From positions 1,265,778 to 1,329,777 of the forward strand of contig JAPOWR010000001.1 of assembly GCA_026707545.1 (NCBI GenBank): a stretch of 64,000 bases of DNA, given 5' to 3'. Source of the DNA: Acidobacteriota bacterium (GTDB taxonomy: Bacteria; Acidobacteriota; Thermoanaerobaculia; Multivoradales; Multivoraceae). This document shows positions 24,420 to 33,914 of this stretch, piece after piece. Within the stretch, counting starts at the first letter, position 1; each line of letters starts with the position of its first letter. A model generated the notes under the pieces. It searched no databases, was not told where the DNA came from, and saw nothing but the letters and a program-made list of their open reading frames with translations. The translations under genes and the position numbers were made by a program.

Positions 24420-24883
24420 GACCCGCCCGACTCGGCGACCTCGCCGCCGAAGCGCGAACCGGAAGGGGAACCGATCGCGAGCGTTCCGCTCATCTCGATC
24501 CTGCCGTTGCAGACCCCTCCTTCGGCGATCGAGACGAGGGGGGCCGTCAGATCGCCCTCGATCGATCCCGAAGTCGCCACCTCGATCTTCTCCGTGGCCC
24601 GGACATTGCCCTTCACCTTGCCGGCGACCTGAACCGAGTGAGCCGCGACGTCACCCTGGATCCGGCCTCGACGACCGAGAACGAAGCGCCCCTCGAGTTT
24701 CACGGACCCGTCCAGTGAACCGTCGACCAGAACCTCCGTTTCGCCCGAGATCGTGCCTTCGATGTGGGAGCCGGCGGCCACGTACGTACGGGCCGGCGCG
24801 GCTGATGTCGACCTCACGTTCCCCGGAGGCGTCAGTGCGGCCTCGGCCGCCGAGTCGTCGAGATCCTTCTTGAAGAACGCCAT
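24416..24883 (-). CDS. Bactofilin family protein
   Basis: A 155-residue bactofilin (DUF583), a polymerising beta-helical cytoskeletal protein. After a short disordered N-terminus (MAFFKKDLDDS) the beta-helix runs from about 33 to 135 with repeated hydrophobic-glycine turns: GSHIEGTISGETEVLVDGSL, GRIQGDVAAHSVQVAGKVKG, GSIEGDLTAPLVSI. It has a GAGAAAGG ribosome site. Bactofilins often organise peptidoglycan or export machinery; no M23 peptidase partner is adjacent here. Confidence 0.93.
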   Translation of the reverse strand: MAFFKKDLDDSAAEAALTPPGNVRSTSAAPARTYVAAGSHIEGTISGETEVLVDGSLDGSVKLEGRFVLGRRGRIQGDVAAHSVQVAGKVKGNVRATEKIEVATSGSIEGDLTAPLVSIAEGGVCNGRIEMSGTLAIGSPSGSRFGGEVAESGGS

Positions 24884-24934
24884 CTACCTTTCTCCGGTTC
24901 CGAACTCAGCAGGACGGGGTCGTCCGGACGGCAC

Positions 24935-25010
24935 TGGAGCGGGCAACGGGACTCGAACCCGCGACATCCAGCTTGGGAAGCTGGCACTCTACCAACTGAG
25001 TTATGCCCGC
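24935..25010 (-). tRNA. tRNA-Gly (anticodon CCC), CCA encoded
   Basis: Acceptor GCGGGCA pairs with TGCCCGC; anticodon stem CCAGC/GCTGG with loop TTCCCAA gives CCC; discriminator U; CCA encoded. Confidence 0.95.
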
Positions 25011-25067
25011 ACGACCGCGCGGATGGCCAAGGTAACCCAGCCACTCGCAGGCGGTCAAGGGGATGCG

Positions 25068-25802
25068 CTACACCTCTGAGGAGAGTTCGCTTCGGCCCCG
25101 GTACATTCCCAGCCCGATGATGACGAAGCAGAGCGAACCCAACGCCTGCATGGCGTTGTCGTTCGTGAGGAGAACCGCGGGATCGATCCCCGGGACGTGC
25201 TGCAGGACCAGGAAATTGATGACTGCCAGGCCCCCGATGAGGACAAGTCCGTAGGAAGCCAGCTTGAAGAGGCTCATTGAACCAAAGCGGGAGGAAAGGC
25301 CGATGCCGACCAAAATGGATGCGAGTGGATACACACCAACCAGCGCGATGACGATGCCGGCCATCGGTGTGTAGACGCTGAGAGCCAGGGACTCGAACAT
25401 TTCCGGGTCGGCACCGGGCTGCATGCCGCGCTGCATCAGGTGGATGCTGAAGTGCCTCATCCCCATCGCGATGACGTAGAGGCTCCATCCGAACAGGCTC
25501 GCGAACACGCCCAGCCGCAGCATGGAACCGCCGAGCTCCGTCTGTTGGGGCAGGCGGAGCCACGTGAGGCCAGCGTACATGTAGAGGAACATCCCGATGA
25601 TCGACAGCATGGACGCCAGATGTGCAAGGCGGGCATTCTCAGCCATTGCCTCAAGGACCAGCACGAAGTCGGTCTGGTCCACCGTGTCCAGCAGTACGCC
25701 TCCGGGAAGGAGGAGTGATGCGAGCACCAGCAGGATGACTCCGGCGATCAGAGCCAACCCTCCTGACCTCGTAGCGGGGTTCGCGGCGGTCGATTCAGCC
25801 AT
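25068..25802 (-). CDS. Polytopic membrane protein, unknown
   Basis: 244 residues with about six transmembrane helices (GGLALIAGVILLVLASLLLP, HLASMLSIIGMFLYMYAG, AGIVIALVGVYPLASILVGI, LVLIGGLAVINFLVL). Topology resembles DUF4386-type proteins, but I cannot assign it. The start is set by AGGGA 7 bases before the ATG at 25802; the in-frame ATG at 25808 is too close to it. It has its own promoter. Codon use and flanking DNA look a little less GC-rich than the surroundings, which could reflect acquisition, but this was judged by eye only. Confidence 0.7.
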   Translation of the reverse strand: MAESTAANPATRSGGLALIAGVILLVLASLLLPGGVLLDTVDQTDFVLVLEAMAENARLAHLASMLSIIGMFLYMYAGLTWLRLPQQTELGGSMLRLGVFASLFGWSLYVIAMGMRHFSIHLMQRGMQPGADPEMFESLALSVYTPMAGIVIALVGVYPLASILVGIGLSSRFGSMSLFKLASYGLVLIGGLAVINFLVLQHVPGIDPAVLLTNDNAMQALGSLCFVIIGLGMYRGRSELSSEV

Positions 25803-25870
25803 TTTCATTTCCCTTTCGGCGCGCATTGCGGCGCGGGAGATTTCCGGGAAAATTGGGTGAGAATTGCGTG

Positions 25871-25900
25871 ACAGTAGCACTCCCTGTTCACGCCGGTCAA
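25871..25900 (-). promoter_or_regulatory. Promoter of the 25068-25802 membrane protein gene
   Basis: Minus-strand -35 TTGACC (25895-25900), 18-base spacer, extended -10 TGC-TACTGT (-10 hexamer 25871-25876). Start predicted near 25864, leader about 62 bases. Confidence 0.65.
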
Positions 25901-26011
25901 CGTGCTGCGGTGGCTCAGTACATACGAGGCTCAGAGATCTCAGGCCGCTGTTTACGGCGGAGACGCTATGATGCTTCGCCTTCCCCTTCCGCGCTTCCGT
26001 CCCCTTCCTAG

Positions 26012-26284
26012 ATGACCACCAGCTCCCCGAACCGAGACCAGCCGCTCTATTTCTTTCCGGAACGGCGCGTGACCGCCCAGGAGCTGGACGCGATGCTTCA
26101 CGGCCAGAACCGCGAGGAACGTTGCTACGCCGTCTCCTGCATGCTCCGGTACGCACAGTGGGAAGACATCTGGGACTACGTTTCACGGGACGAGGTCCGT
26201 GATCTGTTCGACGATCTGGACCTGCCCGACAGCCTGCGGGCCGCCTGGGCGCGGATGCTGAAGATCGAGACCGTGGCGACCTGA
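26012..26284 (+). CDS. Small soluble protein, unknown function
   Basis: 90 residues, acidic, with an aromatic-rich core: PLYFFPERRVTAQELDAML, ERCYAVSCMLRYAQWEDIWDYVSRDEV and LPDSLRAAWARMLKIE. It looks like a genuine compact alpha-helical protein, with conserved-looking W/Y pattern. I do not recognise the family. There is no clear ribosome site (the leader is pyrimidine-rich); a TATGAT at 25967-25972 could be the -10. It faces the AIM24-like gene 12 bases downstream. Confidence 0.65.
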   Translation: MTTSSPNRDQPLYFFPERRVTAQELDAMLHGQNREERCYAVSCMLRYAQWEDIWDYVSRDEVRDLFDDLDLPDSLRAAWARMLKIETVAT

Positions 26285-26296
26285 GCGCTTCCGGCT

Positions 26297-27301
26297 CTAA
26301 CGCCGGTCGCCCATCACCAGGCCTCCCAGGCCACCGAGCACCGAGCCTTCGCCCTTGCTCGCTCCGCCGCCCTGAGGGGCGGCCGCGAACACCCGGCTCG
26401 CGAGGCGGCTGAACGGAAGCGACTGAATCCACACCTTTCCCGGTCCGGTCAGGCTAGCGAAGAAGAGCCCCTCGCCACCGAACAGCGCCGTCTTGATTCC
26501 GCTCACCATCTGGATGTCGTAGTCGACCTGCTGTTCGAACGCGACCAGACAGCCGGTGTCGAGCCGCAACGTCTCGCCGGCTGCGAGGTCGCGTTCGACG
26601 ACCGTACCGCCCGCATGAACGAAGGCCAGGCCGTCTCCCTCGAGCTTCTGCAGGATGAAGCCCTCGCCGCCGAACAGGCCGGCCCCCAGCTTGCGCTGGA
26701 ACGCGATGCCCACCGAAACACCCTTGGCGGCGCACAGGAACGCGTCCTTCTGACACAGGATGCGGTTGTTGTGGGAGGTCAGATCCAGGGGGATGATCCG
26801 CCCCGGATACGGCGACGCGAAGGCGACGTTGCGGCGGGCCCCGGCACTGTTTCCGAACACCGTCATGAACAGGGATTCGCCGGTCAGGACCCGCTTGCCG
26901 GCCGAGAGCAACTTGTCCATGAAGCCGCCGCCGCCTCGCTCGGAGCCGTCGCCGAAGATCGTGTTCATCTCGATGCCGGGATCCATGTACATGAACGACC
27001 CGGCCTCCGCGACGCACGCCTCACCTGGATCCAGGGTGATCTCGACGAACTGCATCTCCTCGCCGACGATGACGTAGTCGATCTCGTCCGCGATCCCTCC
27101 CGGCGGTCGCGGTATGGAACTGCCGAAGGCCGACGCGAACTGCGGCTCACTGACCACAGGCGCCCAGTTGCCCAGGCCCTCACGGTAGACGTGCGCACTT
27201 CGGGGAACGCTGCCGGCGCGGATCTTCTCCACGATCTCGCCGGCGAGAAAGGGCCCTTCCTGCTTGCCGGAGGTGGCCAGGTACCAGATGCGGTCGCTCA
27301 T
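26297..27301 (-). CDS. GYF_2-AIM24 (TIGR00266) fusion protein
   Basis: 334 residues. Residues 1-55 form a GYF_2 domain ([19 protein letters not shown] and [12 protein letters not shown]), a proline-rich peptide-binding fold. Residues about 75-300 are an AIM24/TIGR00266 beta-rich domain ([55 protein letters not shown]). The C-terminus is Gly-rich, often seen in this family. AIM24-like proteins are linked to mitochondrial inner membrane architecture in yeast, but bacterial members have no settled role. The ATG at 27301 lies just 4 bases beyond the stop of the upstream glutamine cyclotransferase gene. Confidence 0.88.
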   Translation of the reverse strand: MSDRIWYLATSGKQEGPFLAGEIVEKIRAGSVPRSAHVYREGLGNWAPVVSEPQFASAFGSSIPRPPGGIADEIDYVIVGEEMQFVEITLDPGEACVAEAGSFMYMDPGIEMNTIFGDGSERGGGGFMDKLLSAGKRVLTGESLFMTVFGNSAGARRNVAFASPYPGRIIPLDLTSHNNRILCQKDAFLCAAKGVSVGIAFQRKLGAGLFGGEGFILQKLEGDGLAFVHAGGTVVERDLAAGETLRLDTGCLVAFEQQVDYDIQMVSGIKTALFGGEGLFFASLTGPGKVWIQSLPFSRLASRVFAAAPQGGGASKGEGSVLGGLGGLVMGDRR

Positions 27302-27305
27302 CGTC

Positions 27306-28151
27306 TCAACTCCCGGGGCGAGGCGCATCGTAGCCGAGGATCCGCACCTCGAACACCCATGGCCAGTACTTGCCCGTCAGCAGAAAGGTCCCCGTGTCCG
27401 GCCGGAAGGCGATCCCGTTCAGGACGTCGGCGGCTGCCGCCTCCTGGTCCGTCAGCAGTCCCGACGCGTCGACCACGGCAATCACCGCGCCGGAGTCGAG
27501 GTCGATCGCCGCGATCTCGTCGCTCCCGTAAAGGTTCGCGAACAGAACGTCGTCGACCAGCTCCAGTTCGTTCAGGTTGGCGAGCGGCATGCCCTGCCGC
27601 GTCACCCGCAGCCGGCGACGAACATCAAGGGTGCGGGGATCCCGGAAGCTCAGCGACGGCGTGCCGTCGCTCATGATCAGGTCCGAACCGTCGTAGGCCA
27701 GGCCCCAGCCTTCGCCCTCGTACCGGATCCGGCTCAGCTCCCGCAGCGGATCGAGCGACCAGACGAGCGCCTCGCCACGCCTCCAGGTGAGCTGCAGGAC
27801 ACGCTGCTCGGCTTCCACGCGATCGGCCAGCAAAGCGATCCCCTCGCCGAACAGTCTCGGGTCCAGGTCCACGCGCGCCAGCTCTTCGCCGTCACTCCAG
27901 CGCCACGCCCGAAGACTGGACGACCCGTACGAGCCGGTGCTCTCATAGACCACGCCGCCGCGCCAGAGAAGGCCCTGGGTGTAGGCCTCGAGGTCGTGCG
28001 GCCGGCGGTCCAGCACCTCGACCCGCCAATGTTCCGGGGGCTCCCCGGACTGCGAAACGGCTCCCTCCGCCAGCGAACCGCTCGACCCGGCGGGCGCGCA
28101 CCCGGTGGCCGGGAGCAGGAGAAAGGCGAGAACCACGCAGCAGCCACGCAT
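27306..28151 (-). CDS. Glutaminyl-peptide cyclotransferase lipoprotein
   Basis: 281 residues of the beta-propeller glutamine cyclotransferase family (plant/bacterial type), which forms N-terminal pyroglutamate. The signal peptide ends in lipobox LPATGC, so it is lipid-anchored in the envelope. Family signatures: [81 protein letters not shown]. The start ATG has TAGCGT 6 bases upstream, suggesting a leaderless mRNA. Confidence 0.93.
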   Translation of the reverse strand: MRGCCVVLAFLLLPATGCAPAGSSGSLAEGAVSQSGEPPEHWRVEVLDRRPHDLEAYTQGLLWRGGVVYESTGSYGSSSLRAWRWSDGEELARVDLDPRLFGEGIALLADRVEAEQRVLQLTWRRGEALVWSLDPLRELSRIRYEGEGWGLAYDGSDLIMSDGTPSLSFRDPRTLDVRRRLRVTRQGMPLANLNELELVDDVLFANLYGSDEIAAIDLDSGAVIAVVDASGLLTDQEAAAADVLNGIAFRPDTGTFLLTGKYWPWVFEVRILGYDAPRPGS

Positions 28152-28234
28152 CGGGCGACGCTACCAGCCGTTCCCGGCCGCAGGACGATTCCCGCTTGAC
28201 CGTTCGCTACGGGATTGGAAGAGTGGCGCCCGCC

Positions 28235-29824
28235 ATGAATGCCGCCTTCCTGCGCAGGATCTCCCTGGTCGCCGCCGGCGCCCTGCTGGCTCTGGCCTGG
28301 TTCGCCTTCGCGCAGCCGTCCGGGGACGAGCCGCTGGTCAGTCCGCGGGACACGATGCGCGTCTTCCTCGAGGCGTTCGTGAGCGAAGATGGCCGTCCGG
28401 ATCTGGATGCCGCGGCGGCCTGCCTGGACCTCGGCGATCTTCCGTTTCCCGTCCGTGCGCGCCAGGGCCGGAACCTCGCGAACGAGTTGAAACACGTGAT
28501 CGACCGGCTCGAGTTCGTGGAGCTTCAGGCCATCCCCGACGATGGCGAACTCGAGCGGTGGGTGTTCAGCGACGAGTTGTCAGTGCCGCTCGTGCTGGCG
28601 CCCGACGGCGACGGTCGCTGGCTGTTCAACCGGGCCACGGTGGCGGCAATCCCGGCGCTGTACGAGGAAGTACGCGACCGGACCGTGGTCGAAGGCGTCG
28701 AGGAGGCGCCCGTCACTGCCACGATGTGGCTTCGGGACCGGATCCCGGAAACCCTTCGGAGCGGCGGCTTCATCCTTTATCCGTGGCAATGGCTCGCGCT
28801 GCCGGTACTGCTCCTGCTCGGCTTCCTGATCGACCGGCTCGTCGTCTGGACCGCCTACGGCCTCCTGGCGAAGCCTCTGAGCCGGCGCTACGAGAACCTC
28901 GACCTTCCGGGAGCCCGCCGCATTCTCCGCCCCACCGGGTTGCTGGGAATGGCGGCGGCGTGGTGGCTGGGAATCCAGTGGCTGGGCCTGCCGGCGCGGG
29001 TCGACGCCTGGCTCGACACGATCCTGCTCGTGCTCCTGCTGCTGGCGTTGGGGCGCGCCGCCTTCGCCCAGGTCGACCTTCTGGGGACGGCGCTCAAGGC
29101 ACGCGCCAGCAGAAGCGAGAACCGCTTCCAGGACCAGTTGGTGCCGGTTGTCACGAAGACCCTGAAACTGGCCGTCAGCGTCTTCGGCGCTGTCTTCCTG
29201 ATTGCCCGGCTGGGTGGAGACGTCACGGCCCTGCTCGCCGGCCTGGGCCTCAGCGGACTGGCGGTTGCGCTCGCGGCCCAGGACCTGCTGAAGAACCTCT
29301 TCGGCTCGATCACGGTGCTGCTCGACCGCCCGTTCCGCGTCGGCGACTGGATCAAGGTCGGCGACGTCGAAGGGGTCGTCGAGGAAGTCGGTTTCCGGAG
29401 CACACGCGTCCGGACGTTCTACGCCTCCCTGATCACGCTGCCCAACGCCCGCCTGATCGACGCTTCGGTCGACAACTACGGAGCGAGGCAGTTCCGCCGC
29501 TGGAGCACGCGGATCCAGATCACGTACGACACGCCGCCCACCAGTGTCGACGCGTTCTGCGAGGGCATCCGGCAGCTCGTTCGGGAGAACGAATCGATGC
29601 GCCAGGACGCCTTCGAGATTCACCTGAACGAGTTTGGCGTCGACGGGCTCGAGATCATGCTCTACGTCTTCTTCCTCGCCCCGGACTGGAGCACCGAACT
29701 CCGACTCCGCCACGATCTGGCCCTGGACATCCTGAGCCTTGCCGAGCGGCTGGGCGTGCGGATCGCCTTCCCCACGCGGACGATTCAGTTGGAGCCGCCG
29801 TCCAGCGACGATTCGGACGCCTGA
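28235..29824 (+). CDS. Mechanosensitive ion channel (MscS family)
   Basis: 529 residues. A signal-like N-terminal helix and an extracytoplasmic domain (about 25-180) precede five or six membrane helices. The pore helix region is GDVTALLAGLGLSGLAVALAAQDLLKNLFG, with the Ala/Gly pattern of MscS TM3. The beta domain (RPFRVGDWIKVGDVEGVVEEVGFRSTRVRTF) and C-terminal cage follow. MscS channels vent solutes on hypo-osmotic shock. An in-frame start at 28196 exists, but MNAAFLRRISLVAAGALLALAW at 28235 gives a normal membrane-insertion start. Its last 40 bases overlap the sensor kinase gene, tail to tail. Confidence 0.92.
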   Translation: MNAAFLRRISLVAAGALLALAWFAFAQPSGDEPLVSPRDTMRVFLEAFVSEDGRPDLDAAAACLDLGDLPFPVRARQGRNLANELKHVIDRLEFVELQAIPDDGELERWVFSDELSVPLVLAPDGDGRWLFNRATVAAIPALYEEVRDRTVVEGVEEAPVTATMWLRDRIPETLRSGGFILYPWQWLALPVLLLLGFLIDRLVVWTAYGLLAKPLSRRYENLDLPGARRILRPTGLLGMAAAWWLGIQWLGLPARVDAWLDTILLVLLLLALGRAAFAQVDLLGTALKARASRSENRFQDQLVPVVTKTLKLAVSVFGAVFLIARLGGDVTALLAGLGLSGLAVALAAQDLLKNLFGSITVLLDRPFRVGDWIKVGDVEGVVEEVGFRSTRVRTFYASLITLPNARLIDASVDNYGARQFRRWSTRIQITYDTPPTSVDAFCEGIRQLVRENESMRQDAFEIHLNEFGVDGLEIMLYVFFLAPDWSTELRLRHDLALDILSLAERLGVRIAFPTRTIQLEPPSSDDSDA

Positions 29825-32800
29825 TCGGCAGGCAGGACGATCCGGACCGAGAGCCCCCCCTTCGGCCTTCTTGCAGCGGTGATCGTTCCGCCGTGCTCCT
29901 CCACGATCCGGCGAGCGATCGGGAGACCCAGGCCGGTACCCCCGCTCGAGGTCGAGAAGTAGGGCTCGAAGATGCGTTCCAAGTCCGGGTCCGAGACACC
30001 GGGCCCCCGGTCGTCGACGGTGACGCCCAGCGCGCTGCCGCCGTCGACCGGCGCCACGGTGACCCGTACCTCGCCGCCGCCGTCACTGGCGCCGAGGGCG
30101 TTCTCCAGCAGGTTGCGGACCGCCCGCTGCATCAGTCGCCGGTCGAACGGAAGCCGCGCCGTCTCCCGGTCCACTTCCGAGTCGAAGGCAACCGTCACGC
30201 CCGCCGGCGGCGGGCGGCGATAGCCGTCCACCACCTCCCGCACCGCGGCCGCCAGATCCCCGGGCTCCGGCCGGGCCAGGGGAATCCGGCTGTACGCCCC
30301 GAACTCCCCGGCCGTGTGCGCCAGCTCGTCGACCTGGTAGAGGATGTTGTCGGTGCAGCGCTCGAAGACCTCGTCCAACCGATCCGGTGCGTCCCGCCAC
30401 ACCCGCCGCAGATGCTCGGTCGAGAGACGGATGGGGGTCAGCGGGTTCTTCACCTCGTGCGCGATCAGCCGCGCCATCTCGGCCCACGCCTCCAGACGCT
30501 GCGCCTCCTCCTCGCGCGCACGCGTCGATGCAATCCGGGCGGCCATGCCGTCGATGGCGGCACCGAGGGTCCTGAGTTCCGTCTCCTGCGGCTTGAAGCC
30601 GAGGGAGGCCGCGCCGCCGGCGATTCGGTCCGCACCGTCGATCATCCGCATCAGCGGGCGAGTGAAACCACGCGCGAGCCGTGCGCCGACGATGACCAGC
30701 AGCAGCACGAGGGCCGTCGTGATGACCAGCGCCTGCCGCCTCAGGGCGGCGAGTTCCCTCGTACCCGCCTCCTGTTGCGCCAGCAGCGGCACGGACACGA
30801 ACAACCCCGACTCGCCCGGGCGCTCCTCACCCAGTGACACGGGCTGGTACAACTCCAGGTAGGACACGCCCTGGCCCGCCGTCTGAATACGCGAGGCGGT
30901 CGGGTGGCCGAGCAACGCCAGTCTGCTGTAGACGTTGCCCGGGATGCGCTTTGGCATCAGGCCCGCGGTGAACAGGTCCGGCTTGCTCGATGCGTAGACG
31001 CTGCCGCGCCAGTACAGGTTCACCTCATGTCCGACGACTTCCGCCAGCCAGGCCAGGAGTTCGTCGTCCAACTGCGCGTCCATCGAGAATCCCGGCGGCA
31101 GGCCGAGCAGGAAGTCGGTCAGGACGTGCTCGAGCGACACGAGGGCGGCTCGACCGGCGACCTCCTGCTCGGCCTGGATGCGCGCTCCCAGATTCCGGAC
31201 GAGCAACCCGTTGAGCAGCGCCAGCGGCACGATCGCGATCAGAGCCAGCACTGCCGTCAACCGGACCGAGTACCGCCGGAAGTCCGGAAGGAAGCCGCCG
31301 CGCCGTTTCGCTCGCGGCAGGCTGATCAGCAACACGGCGAACGCCACCGCCGACAATGCCAGCACGAGTCGGGCGGCGACCGTAGCGATCCGCCAGAGCC
31401 GCTCCGCCATCGTCTCCTCGAGAAGTAGAGCGACGATCCAGAGGCCCTCGAGGCTGCTTGGGCTGAACCAGGCCAGAGCGGGTCCGGCCGGCGTCTCGAC
31501 CCGCATCGTTCGGCGTGGATCGACCGCTTCCGACGGCGGCGGCAGCAGCCAGTCCTCATCCCAGCGTGAAACGAGCGGGCGGCCCGCGCCATCGATGTAC
31601 GCGAGAACCGCCTCTCCCGGAGGATTGGAGCGGCTCGGACTGGCCGGCCCTCCACGCAGCAGGCGCAACTCGAGTTCGCCGCCGGTCCCCGAGGTGACGG
31701 TGCCCCAGACGTCGAGCCGTGGCAACGCCGCCGTCCAGAAGCGAACCGCCCCCCACTCCTGACCGGCGGAGGCCACCGTAGCTTCACCCGATGCACTGCG
31801 CCGTTCCTGCCATAACGGCAGATTGCCGCTCGGCCAACGCGCGCTGCCAACGGCGAGTTCGCCCGTCTCCGCGTCCACCGGCAACCCGTAGGAGAAGGTC
31901 GACACCTCGTTCCCCCGGATCGCCGCCAGAGCCGAAAAGGTCTCGGAAACGGCCAGGGGCGACCGGCGCCAGAGTTCCAGAGCCAGATCCTGGTGATCGT
32001 CGAGTTCGTTCGGATCGCCCAGTGCCAGTTCCCTCAGGTCGCTCGTCGTGACGAAGGAGCCGGTTTGCTCCGCAAGCGCCGCGACTTCTCCCGGTTCCGG
32101 ACCCTCGAGACCGCCTCGAACATGCTCGAGCAGCAGCGCCCGCAGGGCAGGTCGGTGCGTCACTTCGACGAGTAGACCGACACCGAGAGCCGCCGCCGTG
32201 GCCGTCAGCAGAAGGTGCATCCAATCCCGACCGTCCCCCCAGCCGGCCGCCCAGAGCACGGTTCCGGTCAGCAGAACCCAACCCGCCAACAGGACGACCC
32301 AATGCTCGATCGGGCCTCCGAACGAGCCTCCCGGATCGATCGGCGCTCCGGTGGCGTCGGTTGCCCAGATTTGCCACCGGTAGAGGCCGTAGCCCACGGC
32401 CGCGCCCACCCCGCCCAGACCAAGTGCCCCCACCGCGGGCCGGGGCCTCCCCGGTGCCCGACCCCTCCAGCGGCGGAAGACCCAGGACAGCAACAGGCCT
32501 GCGCCGATCATCGCCGCGGCCACCGCGAGCGAGCCGGCGGCTCCCGGCTGCCGTTCGGAGGACGGCCCGAATCGCAGCCGCAGCCAGGGCCCCGGGATCC
32601 CGTCCGGCGGAGCGAGCTCGCGAATGCCGGTCGCCTCCAGGCCAGGCGTCAGGGGTTCCGCGGAGTGGTCCCGTACGGACCATCTGACGCCGTAGCGCCG
32701 AAGTCCGAACGGTGTGGCAATCGGCAGCGTGTCCGTCGGGAAGCTGCTGCCAACGATCAACCGCCAGCCTCCCTCCCCCGTGCTCATGTCGATGGCCGCG

Positions 32801-33243
32801 TACAGCGAGACCGCCGTGAAGCCGGCGGTCTGGTTGATGCCGCCGGGCAGCAGACGGTCGAGGGGAAGATCGTGCCTCAGCCCCGGTCCACCCCAAGCCT
32901 GGGCCAGGCCATCCGAATCGACCAGAACCAGGGTGCGGCCGCCGACGCGGCTCGCCCGATCCAACTCCTCGAACACGCGCTGTCGGGCCTCCGCAGACGC
33001 GAGCGGAATCGCCCCCGTCCGACGAACGTTCTCGGCCGCGCGCTCGGCGTCCTCCTGCAGAGCCAGCAGCATCTCCTGGTACGCCGACTCCATCTCGGCC
33101 AGCTGCCCGGGCGTCGGAAGCGGCGGTTCCTCGTCCCGCGGCCATCGTTCGACCGCCAGCAGGATCGCCGTCAGTACGAACAGTCCGAAGATGATCACCC
33201 GCGCGGCAGCGCCCCCGCCGCGCTCGCCCGTGTGGTTCGTCAT
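29785..33243 (-). CDS. NtrY-like hybrid-sensor-type histidine kinase with very large sensor region
   Basis: 1152 residues. Helix 1 at about 15-32, then an extracytoplasmic segment, four more helices (about 225-400), a second soluble region to about 600, two helices near 620-690, another extracytoplasmic loop, and a last helix before a HAMP-like linker (RGFTRPLMRMIDGADRI). The kinase core has His929 in LIAHEVKNPLTP, the N box NLLENALGAS, G1 DDRGPGV and G2 GGTGLGLPIARRIVEEHGG. This is similar to NtrY-class kinases but with an unusually long input. The ATG at 33243 overlaps the cmk stop (ATGA). No response regulator is adjacent. Likely signals envelope or nitrogen status; unproven. Confidence 0.88.
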   Translation of the reverse strand: MTNHTGERGGGAAARVIIFGLFVLTAILLAVERWPRDEEPPLPTPGQLAEMESAYQEMLLALQEDAERAAENVRRTGAIPLASAEARQRVFEELDRASRVGGRTLVLVDSDGLAQAWGGPGLRHDLPLDRLLPGGINQTAGFTAVSLYAAIDMSTGEGGWRLIVGSSFPTDTLPIATPFGLRRYGVRWSVRDHSAEPLTPGLEATGIRELAPPDGIPGPWLRLRFGPSSERQPGAAGSLAVAAAMIGAGLLLSWVFRRWRGRAPGRPRPAVGALGLGGVGAAVGYGLYRWQIWATDATGAPIDPGGSFGGPIEHWVVLLAGWVLLTGTVLWAAGWGDGRDWMHLLLTATAAALGVGLLVEVTHRPALRALLLEHVRGGLEGPEPGEVAALAEQTGSFVTTSDLRELALGDPNELDDHQDLALELWRRSPLAVSETFSALAAIRGNEVSTFSYGLPVDAETGELAVGSARWPSGNLPLWQERRSASGEATVASAGQEWGAVRFWTAALPRLDVWGTVTSGTGGELELRLLRGGPASPSRSNPPGEAVLAYIDGAGRPLVSRWDEDWLLPPPSEAVDPRRTMRVETPAGPALAWFSPSSLEGLWIVALLLEETMAERLWRIATVAARLVLALSAVAFAVLLISLPRAKRRGGFLPDFRRYSVRLTAVLALIAIVPLALLNGLLVRNLGARIQAEQEVAGRAALVSLEHVLTDFLLGLPPGFSMDAQLDDELLAWLAEVVGHEVNLYWRGSVYASSKPDLFTAGLMPKRIPGNVYSRLALLGHPTASRIQTAGQGVSYLELYQPVSLGEERPGESGLFVSVPLLAQQEAGTRELAALRRQALVITTALVLLLVIVGARLARGFTRPLMRMIDGADRIAGGAASLGFKPQETELRTLGAAIDGMAARIASTRAREEEAQRLEAWAEMARLIAHEVKNPLTPIRLSTEHLRRVWRDAPDRLDEVFERCTDNILYQVDELAHTAGEFGAYSRIPLARPEPGDLAAAVREVVDGYRRPPPAGVTVAFDSEVDRETARLPFDRRLMQRAVRNLLENALGASDGGGEVRVTVAPVDGGSALGVTVDDRGPGVSDPDLERIFEPYFSTSSGGTGLGLPIARRIVEEHGGTITAARRPKGGLSVRIVLPADQASESSLDGGSN

Positions 33244-33914
33244 CGGTCCGTCGCAGTCTCTGCCGCACGAACCGAGCGGAGAATCCGGGCCGCGATCTGA
33301 TCGGCGGCGCCGGTCGACGTATCGATCGTCTCGTAGCTGGCATCGTGCCGTAGCGGCGAGGCGCGGCGCCGGCGGTCCCGCTCGTCCCGGGCCTGCATCT
33401 CCTGCATGAGCCGCTTGCGGCCACCGTCGTTCCCGCGCCCTGGCTGGCGAAGCCGCCGCTCCGCCCTCACCTCGAGCGGTGCGTCGAGAAAGAACTTGTG
33501 CTTCGCCTGAGGGAAGACGACCGTGCCGATGTCGCGACCCTCGACCACCGCGCCCTCCCTGGCCGCGAAATCGCGCTGCCGAGCCACTAGCCACGCACGC
33601 ACTCGGGGATGCACGGCAACCCGCGATGTGGCCGTGTCGACCCGGGGTGTACGGAGCAGCGGCCCCGGCGCGAATCCATCGATGAAGACCTCCGCCTCGG
33701 CGGCCCGGGTTCGGAGTTCGAAGGCGATCCGCCCGATCAGTTTCTCCATCGCCGACTCTTCGGCCGGGTCCAGCCCCTCCTCCAGCGCCTTCCAGGCGAC
33801 CGCACGGTACATGGCGCCCGTGTCGAGATAGGGAACACCGAGTTCTGCCGCGACCGTCCGGGCCACGGTGCTCTTGCCGACACCGGCCGGCCCGTCGATG
33901 GCGACGACCGTCAC
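33240..33914 (-). CDS. cmk: Cytidylate kinase
   Basis: Phosphorylates CMP/dCMP. The start is GTG at 33914, overlapping the pseudouridine synthase stop as GTGA and giving the canonical TVVAIDGPAGVGKSTVA opening (P loop at about 8-15). YLDTGAMYRAVA, the CMP-specific loop VEGRDIGTVVFP (near 125) and the LID RDERDRRRRASPL follow. At 224 residues it is normal length. It lies between rluB and the large kinase. Confidence 0.95.
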   Translation of the reverse strand: MTVVAIDGPAGVGKSTVARTVAAELGVPYLDTGAMYRAVAWKALEEGLDPAEESAMEKLIGRIAFELRTRAAEAEVFIDGFAPGPLLRTPRVDTATSRVAVHPRVRAWLVARQRDFAAREGAVVEGRDIGTVVFPQAKHKFFLDAPLEVRAERRLRQPGRGNDGGRKRLMQEMQARDERDRRRRASPLRHDASYETIDTSTGAADQIAARILRSVRAAETATDR

